This document shows positions 30,612-41,993 of a DNA stretch of 64,000 bases, one piece after another; position 1 is the first letter of the stretch; each line of letters begins with the position of its first letter. The stretch spans positions 496,001 through 560,000 of the forward strand of contig JAPFFF010000054.1 in the NCBI GenBank assembly GCA_039105265.1. The letters run 5' to 3'. The translations under genes were made by a program, and so were the position numbers. This DNA comes from Tritrichomonas musculus (Eukaryota; Parabasalia; Tritrichomonadida; Tritrichomonadidae). The notes under the pieces were generated by a model that made no database searches, had not been told where the DNA came from, and was given only the letters and a program-made list of their open reading frames with translations.

Positions 30612-31280
30612 ATGGAAGTAGAACTTGATAGTCCTAGAATGAAGGCTATTTACAAGATTAACAAATTTATTTACAAAAAAGCAGATTCAATTTTTGTACC
30701 AGATGATAAAATAAAGAATCTTGACGATATCATGCCACAAAATAACGAAGAATTTCTTTCAATAGCATACAACCAACAAAAAAAAATTGTTAGGGATCCG
30801 TTAATGAGAAGAAAACTTTTCCCAAAGTTAACTAAAGACAAACTGCAAATTTGGGATAACATTTTAGAAGAATATGTGAAACTCTTTGAATCATTTGCGA
30901 CTTCTTATAATGTTTTTTTAAAGCATTTTTATTTTGTTGTGAAATCAGTGATTACACCAAAAGAGATGGAATTTGATGATTTAATTAATTTTCTTGACCA
31001 AAATTTTGGAGAGGATGTATTTCCAACGCTCACTTATGAAGATGCCGTTGTTATTATATTTATTAAACCAATTTATCCTGGATGGCTTTTCAGGCTGTTA
31101 CCAAATTACCAAAAAAAAGTTTCTCGTTATATAAATTACTTATCATTTGCGTTGAAGAAAGTTATCGAAGAAGTTGATAATATTGAAATCAATATTTCTA
31201 CAACTAAAAAAGGAATTAAAACATATTCGGCTGCGCAAAATATTCTACTTTATTTGAGCAATAAATTGAAGATAGATTAA
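30612..31280 (+). CDS. Hypothetical protein, 222 residues
   Basis: This is a complete ORF from an ATG placed 14 bp after a doubled TCAAAAAGTT motif, so the start is well supported. The protein is helical and charged, without signal peptide. One aromatic-hydrophobic patch (VVIIFIKPIYPGWLFRLLP) could be a membrane-associating hairpin but also a buried helix. No family was recognised. It stands alone between the tRNA-like array and the ankyrin gene. Confidence 0.6.
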   Translation: MEVELDSPRMKAIYKINKFIYKKADSIFVPDDKIKNLDDIMPQNNEEFLSIAYNQQKKIVRDPLMRRKLFPKLTKDKLQIWDNILEEYVKLFESFATSYNVFLKHFYFVVKSVITPKEMEFDDLINFLDQNFGEDVFPTLTYEDAVVIIFIKPIYPGWLFRLLPNYQKKVSRYINYLSFALKKVIEEVDNIEINISTTKKGIKTYSAAQNILLYLSNKLKID

Positions 31281-31512
31281 ATTTTGAACTATTTATTAAT
31301 AAACTTATCTATTGTCATTTCAACCATTTTTATTTATGAGAATGATTTCCAAGTTTGCTAAATATACCTAACAGGTAAGAATATGAAAGTGAAAGAATAT
31401 ATAAAAATATAATGTTTAATGGTTAAAAATAGTCAATTTGATTTTGAATAATGAAAATTAATTTTCCACAAATTTTTTTTATTGAGTTTTAAATTATTTT
31501 CAAACTTACCAA

Positions 31513-31518
<6 letters not shown>

Positions 31519-31544
<26 letters not shown>
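31519..31544. repeat. (TA)n microsatellite
   Basis: Thirteen TA dinucleotides lie directly 3' of the ankyrin gene. Confidence 0.9.
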
Positions 31545-31550
<6 letters not shown>

Positions 31551-31556
31551 TGATAT

Positions 31557-34500
31557 TTACATTATACTGCATTCATCTTCAATATCACTAACAGTTCCAG
31601 TTTTTTTATAAATTGTTAATTGGCGAGTAAACATTCCACCTCTTTTTTCTGTCAATTCTTCAACATCAACATCAAAATCCTGAATCACTTCACCATCAAT
31701 CATTTTGCAAGCATTATATTTTATATCAATATCAATGCCTTTGTTTTTAAGCAATTCATTAAATGATGAAATTTTATTCAGCAATATTGAATAATGAATT
31801 GGAGCTCCTTTTTCCGAATATGTCGCCAACTTTCCATTCACAATTCCTTCAATTTTCTTAATGTGTTTCATACTATTCACATCAATATCATCTCGTGATA
31901 ATAAAAGCTTAATAATGTTATTGTCAACTACTTCAACTGCTTCGTGAAGAGAATTTGATTCGCTATTTTCAAATACTATTTTTTCACCTGCTTTTTCAGT
32001 TATTTTATTATTCTTATTTATTTCAAGATTTTCAATTGATACTAACAAACGAGTCAGTTCGAAATCTTGGCTTGACACTGCTTTTGATAAAAGGGTCTTC
32101 TCTTCAATTTTATAAATTTTCCGATCATCATCTTGAGTTGAATGAAATAGTTCCATCATTTGATCATCAGCAACGCCTGTGAATGTTTTATGGAATGAAT
32201 ACGAATTTATATCTATATCTTTGCGTTTCAAGACAATTCCAGCCATCATAAAACCAGCTAAATGAATCACAGGCACTTCTTCTAGTTGTAATATATAATT
32301 TTTATCTTTTATTACTTTTCTTTTAATTGATTTCATATTAACATCAACTTTTTTGTGATCCAATAATAATGAAATAATTTTATATTGATCTTTTTCAACA
32401 GCAATATGCAATGCAGTTTTTTCTTCTTCTTCATAATTTGGTACATAATCGTTGGTGATTATTCCAAAAATTGGTGGAATATCTTGAATACAAAATGAAG
32501 TGAATTTCTTATAATAAGAAAATGAATTTAATTCAATTTCTTGTCTTTCGAGTAAAAGTTCCAAAATTTTTTTATTGTCAATTTCAGCAGCAAGATGAAT
32601 TTCGTAAAATTCTTTTTGCGATTTGATTATTTTATGATTTTTATATTCAGATGTATGCAGCATCTTGATGTTCACTTGAGTTCTTTTATCCTTCAATAGA
32701 AGCGCGACAATTGATGGATTTTTCAATTGAATTGCTATATGCAGCCCAGTCATCTCTTCTGTTTCAAATATATAGTCCAGTTCATCAATAACTTGCATTT
32801 TTTCGAAATTTAAAAGTCCATTGTAATAATATTTATTATTTACGTCCACACTTTCTTGTGCCAGTAGAAGCATCACGATTTTTCCGTTTTGTTGATCAAT
32901 TGCTTTATGAAGAGGAGTCATTCTTCGATTTTTTAAAATATTTGAATCAGATTCTAAAGAATCTCCTGTAATAGAAATGGAATTCGTGTCAATTTTATTG
33001 CTTGCTAGCAATGCTTTAACAATTTCCAAATGACCACTTTCAATTGCAATATGTAATGCAGTTTTTTTATTGACATTATATATGATTCGAAAATCAGTAG
33101 GTTCATATCCAAATAATTGTTTTATTTCTTTTTCTGAAACTCCAAAAAACTTCTTTTCATATGATAATGAATTTATTTCAATGTCTTCATTTTCGATCAA
33201 ATATTTTACAATTTCTACATTATTATGTTCTGCAGCAAGTTGTATTTCGTTGTATTCTTTTTCTAACACAACAACATTCTTATCTTCTATTATTTGCTTA
33301 CTAATTTTCTTTTGATTGATTAAAATTTTTTTGTGTGCTAATAAGAGCTTAACAATTGATTCATTTTCATTTATTATTGCCATATGCAATGGAGTGTCTT
33401 CTTCCGTATGAGATAGGGAATGCATGCTGTCTTTGCTTTGTATTGCTACAGCTCCCAATTCAAGATCATATTGCTTCATATTTACATCAATATCTTTATT
33501 TTTTAGTAAAAATTCAACCATTTTGGAATCATTATTTTCAATGGCAATATGAAGAGGACTTTTTTTATTTTCCTTGAAAAGTTTTCCATGTTTTTCAATT
33601 AATGACTTAGAAGTCAATACCTCATTAATATCCATTTCACCTGTTTTCAACAGCAAATCAACAATTTCAACTTTTTTTTCGGAAACAGCAATATGTAATG
33701 CTGACGGTTCTTTTATTTCATATAATTCCTCTTCATCGTTGTCAAACCCATATAATGCATTTATTTCAGGAGTTATATTGCTATCAATCATTTTTTCATA
33801 TGATAATGAATTTATTTTAAGTGTTGGTGAATATAATAAATCTTTGACAGTCATTGCATTTCCTTTTCTGACAGCATGTGTTAATTCAGTATCTTCAATA
33901 ACTATGAGCAATTTTCTGTCTATGGTTTCTTTTTTAATATAGCTTTTACAATTACATTTAACTCTGCCACCTAAAAGAATAAAGTTACAAACAAAAAAGC
34001 GGGCAGCAAATCCTTGTTCAATGGCAAGATGAATTGCATTCATTTTCGTGGTTCTATAATAACCATATTTATTTTCAGCATCATAATAAAATGCAGAATA
34101 AAAATATTCTGCATTTAAATCAATATTATTTTGGTTAATTAATAGTTCAAAGATTTCAAAATTTTCTTTTTCTATTGCCAAATGTAGAGGTGTTGCATGC
34201 TTTTCACGAAGTACAATTTCTGTGCCATCAATAGTTCTTGTTTCATTAAATTTAATATTAACATCAATATCTTTATGCTTCAATAATAATTCAGTTACTT
34301 CAAGATTTTGAGCTACTATAGCAACATGTAAAGCTGTCATTTCAGATACCAAAGTCACAGTTTTATCATCATGAAATTTAAACGAACTTTTAATCTCAGG
34401 TTCTGCCAAACTATAATATGTGTAATAATTTATTGGATTTACTTTTATTTCAGATCTTGAGAGCAAATTTTTAATAATTTCTATATTACCCATAGTTACT

Positions 34501-37235
34501 GCTAAAGTTAATGCGTTTATTTTGTTTACAAATATATTATTATCACTATGTTCAAGCTTTTCATTGAATTCATTTGTAGAATTTTTGGATTTATTAATTT
34601 CATCACCAAAAGAAAAATTAATGGTTAAGTTCATTTCTGGAATTTTCATCGATTTGGCATAAGTGGCTTCAAAAATTCTCGTTGTTTGATTATCTCTTTT
34701 CATAGTAAAAAACTTTCGGGAATTTATTATGATATTAATAGTATTTACATCAATTTCTTTTTTCAAAAGTAATAAATCAACAATTGATTTATTATTTTTC
34801 TCAATTGCAATATATAAAGGATACTTTTCTTCTATATATTTCATTTTAGATCTTAAATACTTAATATTTACATCGATGTTTTGATGTAATAATAAATGCT
34901 TTGCAATTTCATAATTATTACTTGCTATAGCCAGATGCAATGGAGCAATCATTTCTTTTTCTTCTTTTGTAATATCTGTACTTTTTATTTGGCCATTTTC
35001 TCTTAATAATTTAGTTTTAATAGTATTATTATTATTTATAATATTAACATCAATTTCTTTATGTGATAACAAAAGTATAATAATTTCAATATTTCCTTTT
35101 ATAATTGCTAAATGTAAAGCACTATTTTCTTCAGTTTTATACAAATCAAATATATCTAATCTATTTGGCTCATTAGGAATAGATACTAGATCATATAATG
35201 TTTCTTTTAAGAAATTGGTGCATATTTCATTAACTTTAATATTTGGATTTAACAATAAAAGCTTAACAACATCCAAATTATCTTTTTGAATTGCAATAAG
35301 TAAAGCATTTTTTTCATTACCTTCTTTCTTTTCATTTGATTTTTGAGAAATGTGCTTTTCTTTAGCATTTACATCAATATCATGGTGCTTTAATAACGAT
35401 TGAACAATGTCTAAATTGCTATTTTTAATAGCAATATTTAATGGAAAGTAATCATAAGAAAAATTACTCTTTGATGATTCAAACGATAAAATTTCTCTGC
35501 AATTGACATTAATATTTGGACAAGATAACAAACAATTAACAATTTGAAATTGATTCAGTTTACATGCAATAGCTAATGGTGGTATTTCTTCATAATATTT
35601 ACTCTGCGCTTCTTCTTTTGATATAAAAGGGATATTTGAATCAATATCAATTCGAGATGTCAACATTTGAACAATCTCTTGATTGCAATTTTGAACAGCC
35701 ATAAAAAGTGCTGTTTTATATTGATTTTGCAAATAATTATCAGACTTAGTAATTGTATATGTTAACACTTCATTAATTTTAATGTTTTCTTTTTTTATTA
35801 GCAAATTAACAACCTTTGAATTGTTTATTTCAACAGCCATGTGCAATGCCGTTTTTAAATATTTTTCTGTTTTGTAAACATAAAAAAAAGTTTTTTGATA
35901 TTGACAATTGACATCAATTGTTGAATGATTTAACAAAAGTTCAACGATTTCTTCATTTTCTTGCTCTATTGCCATATGCAATGCAGTCTCTTCAATGCAA
36001 ATGTTAATTTTTTTTTGTGAAGTGAATTCAATTTGAGCTTTTGCATCGACATTGATATCTATTGATAACAATAACTTAACAATTTGCGTATTTCTTTTTT
36101 TCACAGCAATATGAAGAGAATTCATGCAATTTCTTTTTGTTATTTCTCTCATTTCATTTATTTCTTTCTTAAATTTTTGTGTTTTGGACAAAAATTGCGC
36201 AATTGATAAACAATTGTATTTACAGATCTCAAATGAGTGAAGAGAATTAATGAAATTATCAGGAAACAAGATATAATTGCGATATTTTAGGATTTTTGAA
36301 AGAGCTCTTTTTTCTATTTTGGCATCTTTTATGCAACAATCATCGAAATATTTGACAAATTCATTGTTGTGGCATTTAATTGATTCAATATAACAGTCAT
36401 TGAATGGAATGTGAACAGAGAGATCTTTAAGCTTTTGTAATATGGACATATTTTGACCATGGACAGCATAAATCCACAAAGATGGAGTAATTTCAATTTG
36501 ATTTGAAATTAAATAATTAAAAATTTTCTCTGACCCAAAAAACGCTGAATACTCAATTAAGGAGAGTTTTTTATCAGCAATATATGAATTTGTTTCATAT
36601 ATAGATGGCTCGATTTTGGAAAAAATGGAAATATTATTTTCTTGATAATATATTATAAATTTGTCAAGCAAATCATCTCTAACGATTTGACATAGTAAAT
36701 TATCATTTTCTCCTATTCGACGTTTTGCTGTGAATGCCTGTAAAAAATTGTCATCATTGATATGTAATTTCTGTTCAATGCGATTTTTTGATTCTTCATC
36801 AAGAAAATTTTTTATTTCAGGGTAAAAATAAATATGGTAATTTTTTTGTCTATATTTGGGGCTCATTAAATAATTCGCCATGAATTTATCGAATTCAATT
36901 ACTTTTTCTTCAATCAAAAAAAGAAGAATACGCTTATTCTTTTTAAAAATATTAAAAATATCTGATTGAGAAAAATTTTGTTTGATCGCTTCTTTCAAAG
37001 GAATAATAATTTTTTCAATTTTATTGAAAAATTGAAAATTATGCTTAAAATTGGTACTTATATATAATATGAGTTCTATAATTTCATTTAAATAAGGATA
37101 TGGTTGATTATTTGCATTGTTTAGGTAACTCATTATTTCTTCAAGTGAATCTCCTTTGTTGCTATTACTTCCGAGATATTTAAGAACAAGAATTTGTAAA
37201 TTCTTCAGGCTACTTATTTCTTCATTAATATCCAT
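31557..37235 (-). CDS. Giant ankyrin-repeat protein with DUF3447-type N-terminus
   Basis: It encodes 1892 residues from the ATG at 37235. Residues 1-350 form the trichomonad DUF3447-type head (LSLIEYSAFFGSEKIFNYL, ESIKCHNNEFVKYF). From about 370 to the end, ankyrin repeats of the type TALHIAIEKxNxEIVKLLLxxxxIDVN recur. Each is followed by a long 25-40-residue linker before the next, so the spacing is 60-75 residues instead of 33. It has no signal peptide or membrane segment and is probably a cytosolic scaffold. The frame is intact over 5.7 kb, which argues for selection. The near-motif TCAAAAAGTG lies 35 bp before the ATG. The function is unknown. Confidence 0.88.
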   Translation of the reverse strand: MDINEEISSLKNLQILVLKYLGSNSNKGDSLEEIMSYLNNANNQPYPYLNEIIELILYISTNFKHNFQFFNKIEKIIIPLKEAIKQNFSQSDIFNIFKKNKRILLFLIEEKVIEFDKFMANYLMSPKYRQKNYHIYFYPEIKNFLDEESKNRIEQKLHINDDNFLQAFTAKRRIGENDNLLCQIVRDDLLDKFIIYYQENNISIFSKIEPSIYETNSYIADKKLSLIEYSAFFGSEKIFNYLISNQIEITPSLWIYAVHGQNMSILQKLKDLSVHIPFNDCYIESIKCHNNEFVKYFDDCCIKDAKIEKRALSKILKYRNYILFPDNFINSLHSFEICKYNCLSIAQFLSKTQKFKKEINEMREITKRNCMNSLHIAVKKRNTQIVKLLLSIDINVDAKAQIEFTSQKKINICIEETALHMAIEQENEEIVELLLNHSTIDVNCQYQKTFFYVYKTEKYLKTALHMAVEINNSKVVNLLIKKENIKINEVLTYTITKSDNYLQNQYKTALFMAVQNCNQEIVQMLTSRIDIDSNIPFISKEEAQSKYYEEIPPLAIACKLNQFQIVNCLLSCPNINVNCREILSFESSKSNFSYDYFPLNIAIKNSNLDIVQSLLKHHDIDVNAKEKHISQKSNEKKEGNEKNALLIAIQKDNLDVVKLLLLNPNIKVNEICTNFLKETLYDLVSIPNEPNRLDIFDLYKTEENSALHLAIIKGNIEIIILLLSHKEIDVNIINNNNTIKTKLLRENGQIKSTDITKEEKEMIAPLHLAIASNNYEIAKHLLLHQNIDVNIKYLRSKMKYIEEKYPLYIAIEKNNKSIVDLLLLKKEIDVNTINIIINSRKFFTMKRDNQTTRIFEATYAKSMKIPEMNLTINFSFGDEINKSKNSTNEFNEKLEHSDNNIFVNKINALTLAVTMGNIEIIKNLLSRSEIKVNPINYYTYYSLAEPEIKSSFKFHDDKTVTLVSEMTALHVAIVAQNLEVTELLLKHKDIDVNIKFNETRTIDGTEIVLREKHATPLHLAIEKENFEIFELLINQNNIDLNAEYFYSAFYYDAENKYGYYRTTKMNAIHLAIEQGFAARFFVCNFILLGGRVKCNCKSYIKKETIDRKLLIVIEDTELTHAVRKGNAMTVKDLLYSPTLKINSLSYEKMIDSNITPEINALYGFDNDEEELYEIKEPSALHIAVSEKKVEIVDLLLKTGEMDINEVLTSKSLIEKHGKLFKENKKSPLHIAIENNDSKMVEFLLKNKDIDVNMKQYDLELGAVAIQSKDSMHSLSHTEEDTPLHMAIINENESIVKLLLAHKKILINQKKISKQIIEDKNVVVLEKEYNEIQLAAEHNNVEIVKYLIENEDIEINSLSYEKKFFGVSEKEIKQLFGYEPTDFRIIYNVNKKTALHIAIESGHLEIVKALLASNKIDTNSISITGDSLESDSNILKNRRMTPLHKAIDQQNGKIVMLLLAQESVDVNNKYYYNGLLNFEKMQVIDELDYIFETEEMTGLHIAIQLKNPSIVALLLKDKRTQVNIKMLHTSEYKNHKIIKSQKEFYEIHLAAEIDNKKILELLLERQEIELNSFSYYKKFTSFCIQDIPPIFGIITNDYVPNYEEEEKTALHIAVEKDQYKIISLLLDHKKVDVNMKSIKRKVIKDKNYILQLEEVPVIHLAGFMMAGIVLKRKDIDINSYSFHKTFTGVADDQMMELFHSTQDDDRKIYKIEEKTLLSKAVSSQDFELTRLLVSIENLEINKNNKITEKAGEKIVFENSESNSLHEAVEVVDNNIIKLLLSRDDIDVNSMKHIKKIEGIVNGKLATYSEKGAPIHYSILLNKISSFNELLKNKGIDIDIKYNACKMIDGEVIQDFDVDVEELTEKRGGMFTRQLTIYKKTGTVSDIEDECSIM

Positions 37236-37624
37236 ACGAATGGTATTCTTATTTCTTTCAAAATTTACTCACTTTTTGAAATTTTAAAATAACCGTTTTT
37301 AAAAATGTCAATTTATATAAATAAATATTAAATATAATTCTTAACTAATATATATATATATATAAATATAATAATTTAATATAAAATAAAAATGGTTAAT
37401 ATATTTAATTTTTCCTCAAAAAATCAAAATTATGATTATTTTACAAAATCAAAGAAGGTTATTAAATCAATTATCCTTTTGTTTTTAATCAATGTCATGC
37501 ATTTTAGTATATTGATTTTTTCATGCTTCAAAAGGACTTGTTTTTTACGTTTTTCAAATATAAACAACTTTGATTTTGATGCTGATTCAAAAAAAAAAAG
37601 ATTTTGCTTTTGAATCCCTGACAT
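37236..37624. other. AT-rich 5' flank of the ankyrin gene
   Basis: Small ORFs occur on both strands (for example 37392-37613) but have no family signal and overlap each other antisense. No gene is supported. Confidence 0.4.
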
Positions 37625-37800
37625 TTAAGGAAATATGAGTTCCTTATCTCTTTTAAAGACATGCAATTTTGAAAAGCACATTCCCCAAATGAATCCAATG
37701 AATAAGGAAATGCAATTCTTTCTAATGATAATCATTCATTAAAATCATTTTCTTTGATCAAAACTACAGAAGAAGGGATTTCAATACTTTCTAACCAATC
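37625..37800 (-). pseudogene. BspA-like LRR_5 relic
   Basis: The minus-strand translation reads SIEIPSSVVLIKENDFNE, stop, LSLERIAFPYSLDSFGECAF, then QNCMSLKEI. These are two recognisable LRR_5 repeats with an in-frame stop between them. No start or end is found, so it is a fragment. Confidence 0.55.
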
Positions 37801-37935
37801 TTCATTACAAAAAAATTAGTTTTTTGAACTAATGAGACACGAATCTAAATCAAATTAATTAATATAAATACACAAAAAGATTATATTAAAATCCTTTTTT
37901 TTTTTATTATTTATTATCAAATATTATATTTATCA

Positions 37936-39255
37936 TTATTGTTTGGCTTCAATCAATTGACCATATATTTCAAATGAAGAAAATGGAAAATAATTTGTAC
38001 CTACCCAGTCTTTTCCTGTTGCATGCAGTCGGATATAGCGAAATTCTTTTGATGTTTGATTTTGAATTTTGAATGTGTGAGCCAGACTATTTCCATTCAA
38101 ATAGGAGCACTCTTTCTCTTCATCCAAAACTTCAAACGTAATGTTGTCATTCGATCCTTCTAAAACCCAACTTTTTGGATGACACCAACCTTTGCCAAAG
38201 TTCATTGATTTCATTGTGTAATCGGTCGGAATCACCCGATAATTTCTGAAATCAAAGCATATCCAATTGTTCTCTTGATTACACGGATTAAAATATTTGC
38301 TTTGATCTTCATGTATCGTAACATATAATGGATTAGAACCGCTTTGATATGAAGTTGATGTTATTGAGATTTCGTTTTCAATTTTCTTTGATGATTTCTC
38401 TCTCAAAAAGTTTATGATTCCAGAAAACTCTTTATTTTCATATTTAAAAGATGCCAAAGCTTTATTTGTTTTCTTGTATCGGCTTTCACTTGATTTAGGC
38501 TCATTTGTTACATTTTTGATTTCTTGTTGCAGCCTGCTTGTGAGTCTTTGCCACGTAGTGGATGTCATGTCATTGAAATCAAATATTTCAATGAATTCTT
38601 TCATTTTTTCTGATGAAACATTCTCAAAAATAACGATTTCATACAAAGTTGAATAAGATGATTCTTTTGAATAAATTTAATTTATGAATGTCAAGAGTTG
38701 ATCTTCCGTCTCCAGCTGAAGTTTTGGATTCGCAAAAATTTTGAAAATTATATCAGATTTGAGTTTGAAAAATTCTTTTTCCATCTTTTCTTTGATTTCA
38801 TAAAAATGCGAAGAAATAAAGTCGATTTCTTCTTTCAATCTCTTCGAGTAAAACCGTGGATATTTTTGATGATGTTGAATTAAATCAAAAACATTATCTA
38901 TTGTGAGTTCTGAATTCATACGGTTTGCGTTGACTTCAATAGAATTATTATCGAGTTTTTCAATGATTTCTGATATAAATTCAATTTCATCATCCGTAAA
39001 AGTGTTATATTTGAAATTAACTAGGTTAAGAATGATGGAAAAATTGCCTTTTTTAACTGTATTGATCGTAAATGAGCTGACTGTTGGATCAATCAAATGA
39101 ATCTTGCATATTTTTGTAGATAAAAGTTCAGCGATAAAGTAACTCGTTTTGAATTCTTCTTCATTGACAATAAATGTAAAATCTTTGCAATGCATTTGAA
39201 GAGGAACATTCAAAATGCTTGATAAATTAAGTTTAATTTGATTTTTTTCACTCAT
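37936..39255 (-). pseudogene. BTB / F5-8 type C (discoidin-like) protein gene with one in-frame stop
   Basis: The ATG is at 39255 (MSEKNQIKLNLSS). A BTB-like domain occupies residues 10-100 (CKDFTFIVNEEEFKTSYFIA), with a BACK-like helical part to about 190. The frame meets TAA at 38677-38679 (LLTFIN-stop-IYSKESS) and then continues, same frame, for 236 more codons to a C-terminal F5/8C-like domain (NNWICFDFRNYRVIPTDYT; GWCHPKSWVLEGSND; RYIRLHATGKDW). The paralogue at 48295-49218 reads LLHLINSLYSKDKKY at this junction, so a Leu or Ser codon has probably become TAA. It is a single-lesion host gene: young pseudogene, read-through gene, or sequence error. Confidence 0.75.
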
Positions 39256-39297
39256 CTTTACAGGAAAAGCTACACTTTTGGAAATTTGAATATTCAA

Positions 39298-39553
39298 TTG
39301 AAAAAATTGTATGATTTTTTATCAAACGGTAAGAAAAAAAAAAATCAAAATTACCGTTTTTTAAAAAACATTGATATCTCGTAAAATATTTATTTTACAT
39401 GATGTTTTTTATTAATAATAATATTATATTATAACTATACAAATATTTTATAATATTTATTAAATATTATCTTTTAAGCAGGTAAAATATGTGTACTTTT
39501 TCATGTGTCTTTGTACAGTACTTTGTACTCCATATCGTTGTGTACTCTCAAAT
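39298..39553. other. AT-rich intergenic region
   Basis: No gene or repeat was recognised. Confidence 0.3.
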
Positions 39554-39757
39554 TTATATCACTAAAAAGAAATCTCCAAATGAATATACTGATTGTGGAA
39601 TTGTGATTTGTATATGTGATGAACATTCATAAAAAACAAAATTTCCAATTGACCTTTCATTCTTCAACAAACCAATTTTGGAGACAATTTCAATTCGATT
39701 GAGTTTACCTATTGTTGACATAAATAAAATTGAAAATGAGGAACAAGAGAGAGTCAA
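39554..39757 (-). pseudogene. BspA-like LRR_5 relic (weak)
   Basis: The sequence IGNFVFYECSSHIQITIPQS followed by VYSFGDFF resembles a degraded LRR_5 repeat (IG..AF..CSSL.QI.IPSSV.SIG). It is only about 50 residues with no start context. Confidence 0.4.
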
Positions 39758-39792
39758 ATGGCTTTACATAATGCCTATGAAAATTATTTGAC

Positions 39793-39873
39793 TTGGAAGT
39801 TCATTTTCATCTAAAGAAAATGGATGAAATATATAACGTTATCGAAAAACTTGGAAGTTCATTTTCATCTAAA
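39793..39873. repeat. 24-bp direct duplication
   Basis: CTTGGAAGTTCATTTTCATC plus TAAA occurs at 39793-39816 and 39850-39873. The second copy lies within a short reading frame starting MDEIYNVIEKLGSSFSS. Confidence 0.7.
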
Positions 39874-40121
39874 TTTTCAGAACATGTTATTGATAGAGCG
39901 TATTCACGTTTATATCTTTTCGAAGAACAAAAAAAAAAAATAAGCCAGAAATGGAATTAAAACCTACCCGAATATTTAATGATGAAAACGGAAATACTTA
40001 TGCATTTTTTGGATCATATCAAGCCAAAGATATGTTGAGAAAATGTAAAGATAGTGTTGATTTTTTTATCACTAATCATTGAATAGTTTGTGGTTCAAGC
40101 CTTTTTGCTCCAGAATTACAA

Positions 40122-40787
40122 ATGAAATCTTCCTATTACAAAAGAAATACAGGATCTGGAATAGGGTTTGTAATAACTTTAGGTCTAGGAGCAGTTGAAG
40201 AAAAGAAATTATATCGACCAATATTTGAAAAAGCCATGTCTAGTGCAAGATTTCAAAATGCATTTCAAAGAGCATCCTTATGTTCATTTTTAGGTTGTGT
40301 TGTAGAATTAGATAAAGATTATCACATCCACCCGTCTCATATTGCTGTTAGATCATACAATGTTCCAGATCATAATTTAAAATTCGATTGGTCTGATCCA
40401 GGAGAAATACCCAAAATTTTATCAATTCTTACCGAAATAAAGAAACTATTCCCTAATTTGCAAATGAACAAAGATGAGAGTGCAATAAATCTTTTATTAA
40501 GTGCATTAGATTACATTGATCAAGGAACCTTTAATATGAGTATAAATCCATTATTTACAGATGATTTTACAACAAAAATGATTGCCTTTACTAGATATTC
40601 AATTTTAGATACTCAAATGTTTTTAAGATTGAAGCCAAAATCATTGGAAATTTTTAAAACAACATCAGTATATGTATATCAAACAGATAAATTGGGCGAT
40701 AGAATGAATCATTCATTTCTTACTCAAACACAATTTGCAAATATTAATAAAACTCTTCTTCCTAATGATTTTGCAGATTTCCAATGA
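40122..40787 (+). CDS. Unrecognised protein, probably the 3' part of a broken gene
   Basis: It encodes 221 residues. The sequence upstream (about 39820-40121) also looks coding in related frames but is interrupted, so the intact gene probably began earlier and this copy is degraded. The visible protein is well ordered (GIGFVITLGLGAVEEKKLY; HIHPSHIAVRSYNVPDHN) with mixed alpha/beta character. I recognise no family. Its 3' end overlaps antisense the Sel1 relic by about 75 bp. Confidence 0.4.
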   Translation: MKSSYYKRNTGSGIGFVITLGLGAVEEKKLYRPIFEKAMSSARFQNAFQRASLCSFLGCVVELDKDYHIHPSHIAVRSYNVPDHNLKFDWSDPGEIPKILSILTEIKKLFPNLQMNKDESAINLLLSALDYIDQGTFNMSINPLFTDDFTTKMIAFTRYSILDTQMFLRLKPKSLEIFKTTSVYVYQTDKLGDRMNHSFLTQTQFANINKTLLPNDFADFQ

Positions 40788-41500
40788 TAATTCTTTATTT
40801 CCTTGTGATAAACTCTCAATTTCTGCTTTTATAGCATCCAAATGAAAATTATACTTTTTAAGTAGAGTTAAGCACAGCAATTCTTTTGACTGTAGAAAAC
40901 CTTTTTCATTTGAGTGTATTAATAATTCAATAGATTTATCAATGCTATCTTTGTTTGAATCTTCATAGAAATAAAGATGTGCTAAATTATACATGCTTAC
41001 CTCGTCATCTTTTTGAGGGATTGCTTCTTCGAAATAGACAATAGACAAACCAAGGCTCTTTTCAACTATATCTTTATAACCATTTTTGTAGAGAATGCCT
41101 AGATTATTTTTGGCGTATTGGTTATTGAACGTTGAAGCTTCTTTGTAATAGTGGATAGCCTTTTTAATATCTCTTTTCATATACACACCTCTATGATAGA
41201 AATAGCCAATATAAAAATTTGCCCGAATAAAGCCATTTTTTGCAGAAAGTGTTATAAAATACCCATGTTTTCACCTTTGACTATGAGTTTTCCACTTTTG
41301 TTAGGTTTATTCAAATCATATCACCTCATTATAATTTGAATGGATTTTCAGAACTAGATGAAGTCACATATTTGACATCAAAAAAAATTATTCCTAGAAT
41401 AAATTGTGCATGTGAATTATCTTGATTTGCAGCAAGTGTGTAATAATGAATTGCTTTAGGTATATCTTTTGTAACATATTCTTTGAGATATTTTTATTTT
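40713..41500 (-). pseudogene. Sel1-repeat protein relic
   Basis: Minus-strand frames give Sel1 units in order: DIPKAIHYYTLAANQDNSHA near 41480, FIRANFYIGYFYHRGVYMKR near 41210, DIKKAIHYYKEASTFNNQYA, then more degenerate units ending KKSFINICKLCLSKK at 40713. The 40713-41186 part is one open frame without an ATG at its upstream end. The upstream units lie in other frames. This is a partial, broken member of the large Sel1 family. Confidence 0.6.
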
Positions 41501-41993
41501 ATTACTTTGAATAATAATAGCAATTGTTTGAAATATTTCAATGTAGATATTTTTTTGAATGTTTTTTTATTTTGTTAAAGAAAGACAAAATTTTTATTAA
41601 ATTTTGCATCTATGGTATTATTCAAAAATATTGGAGGAGGAAAAAAGCTAAATGTCCATAAGATTTTAATGGACATTCTTTCACAAATAATTCATAACTT
41701 TACATTTTTTTTTGAATACAATAAAACGGTCTGCTGTCCATATGAAATAACGAGAAATGCCTCAAAAAGTCAAACTTGGCTATTCACCTCACTGGAAAGG
41801 GAAACCCAGTTAGCAATGATAATTAATGTAGAATGAAACTTCATATCCTATTTGTTTTGAAGTTGAAATGACTAATTATTAACAGATAAATAATATCAAT
41901 AGCAAAAATTGAGTACATAAAAAATTTGACTTCATTTTATTATCAAAAATAGAAAATTGAATATAAGAAAATGACAATTTTTTTTATTTGAAA
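41501..41993. other. Intergenic region before the BspA-like surface gene
   Basis: A 74-codon ORF at 41612-41836 has no family signal. Nothing else was recognised. Confidence 0.35.
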
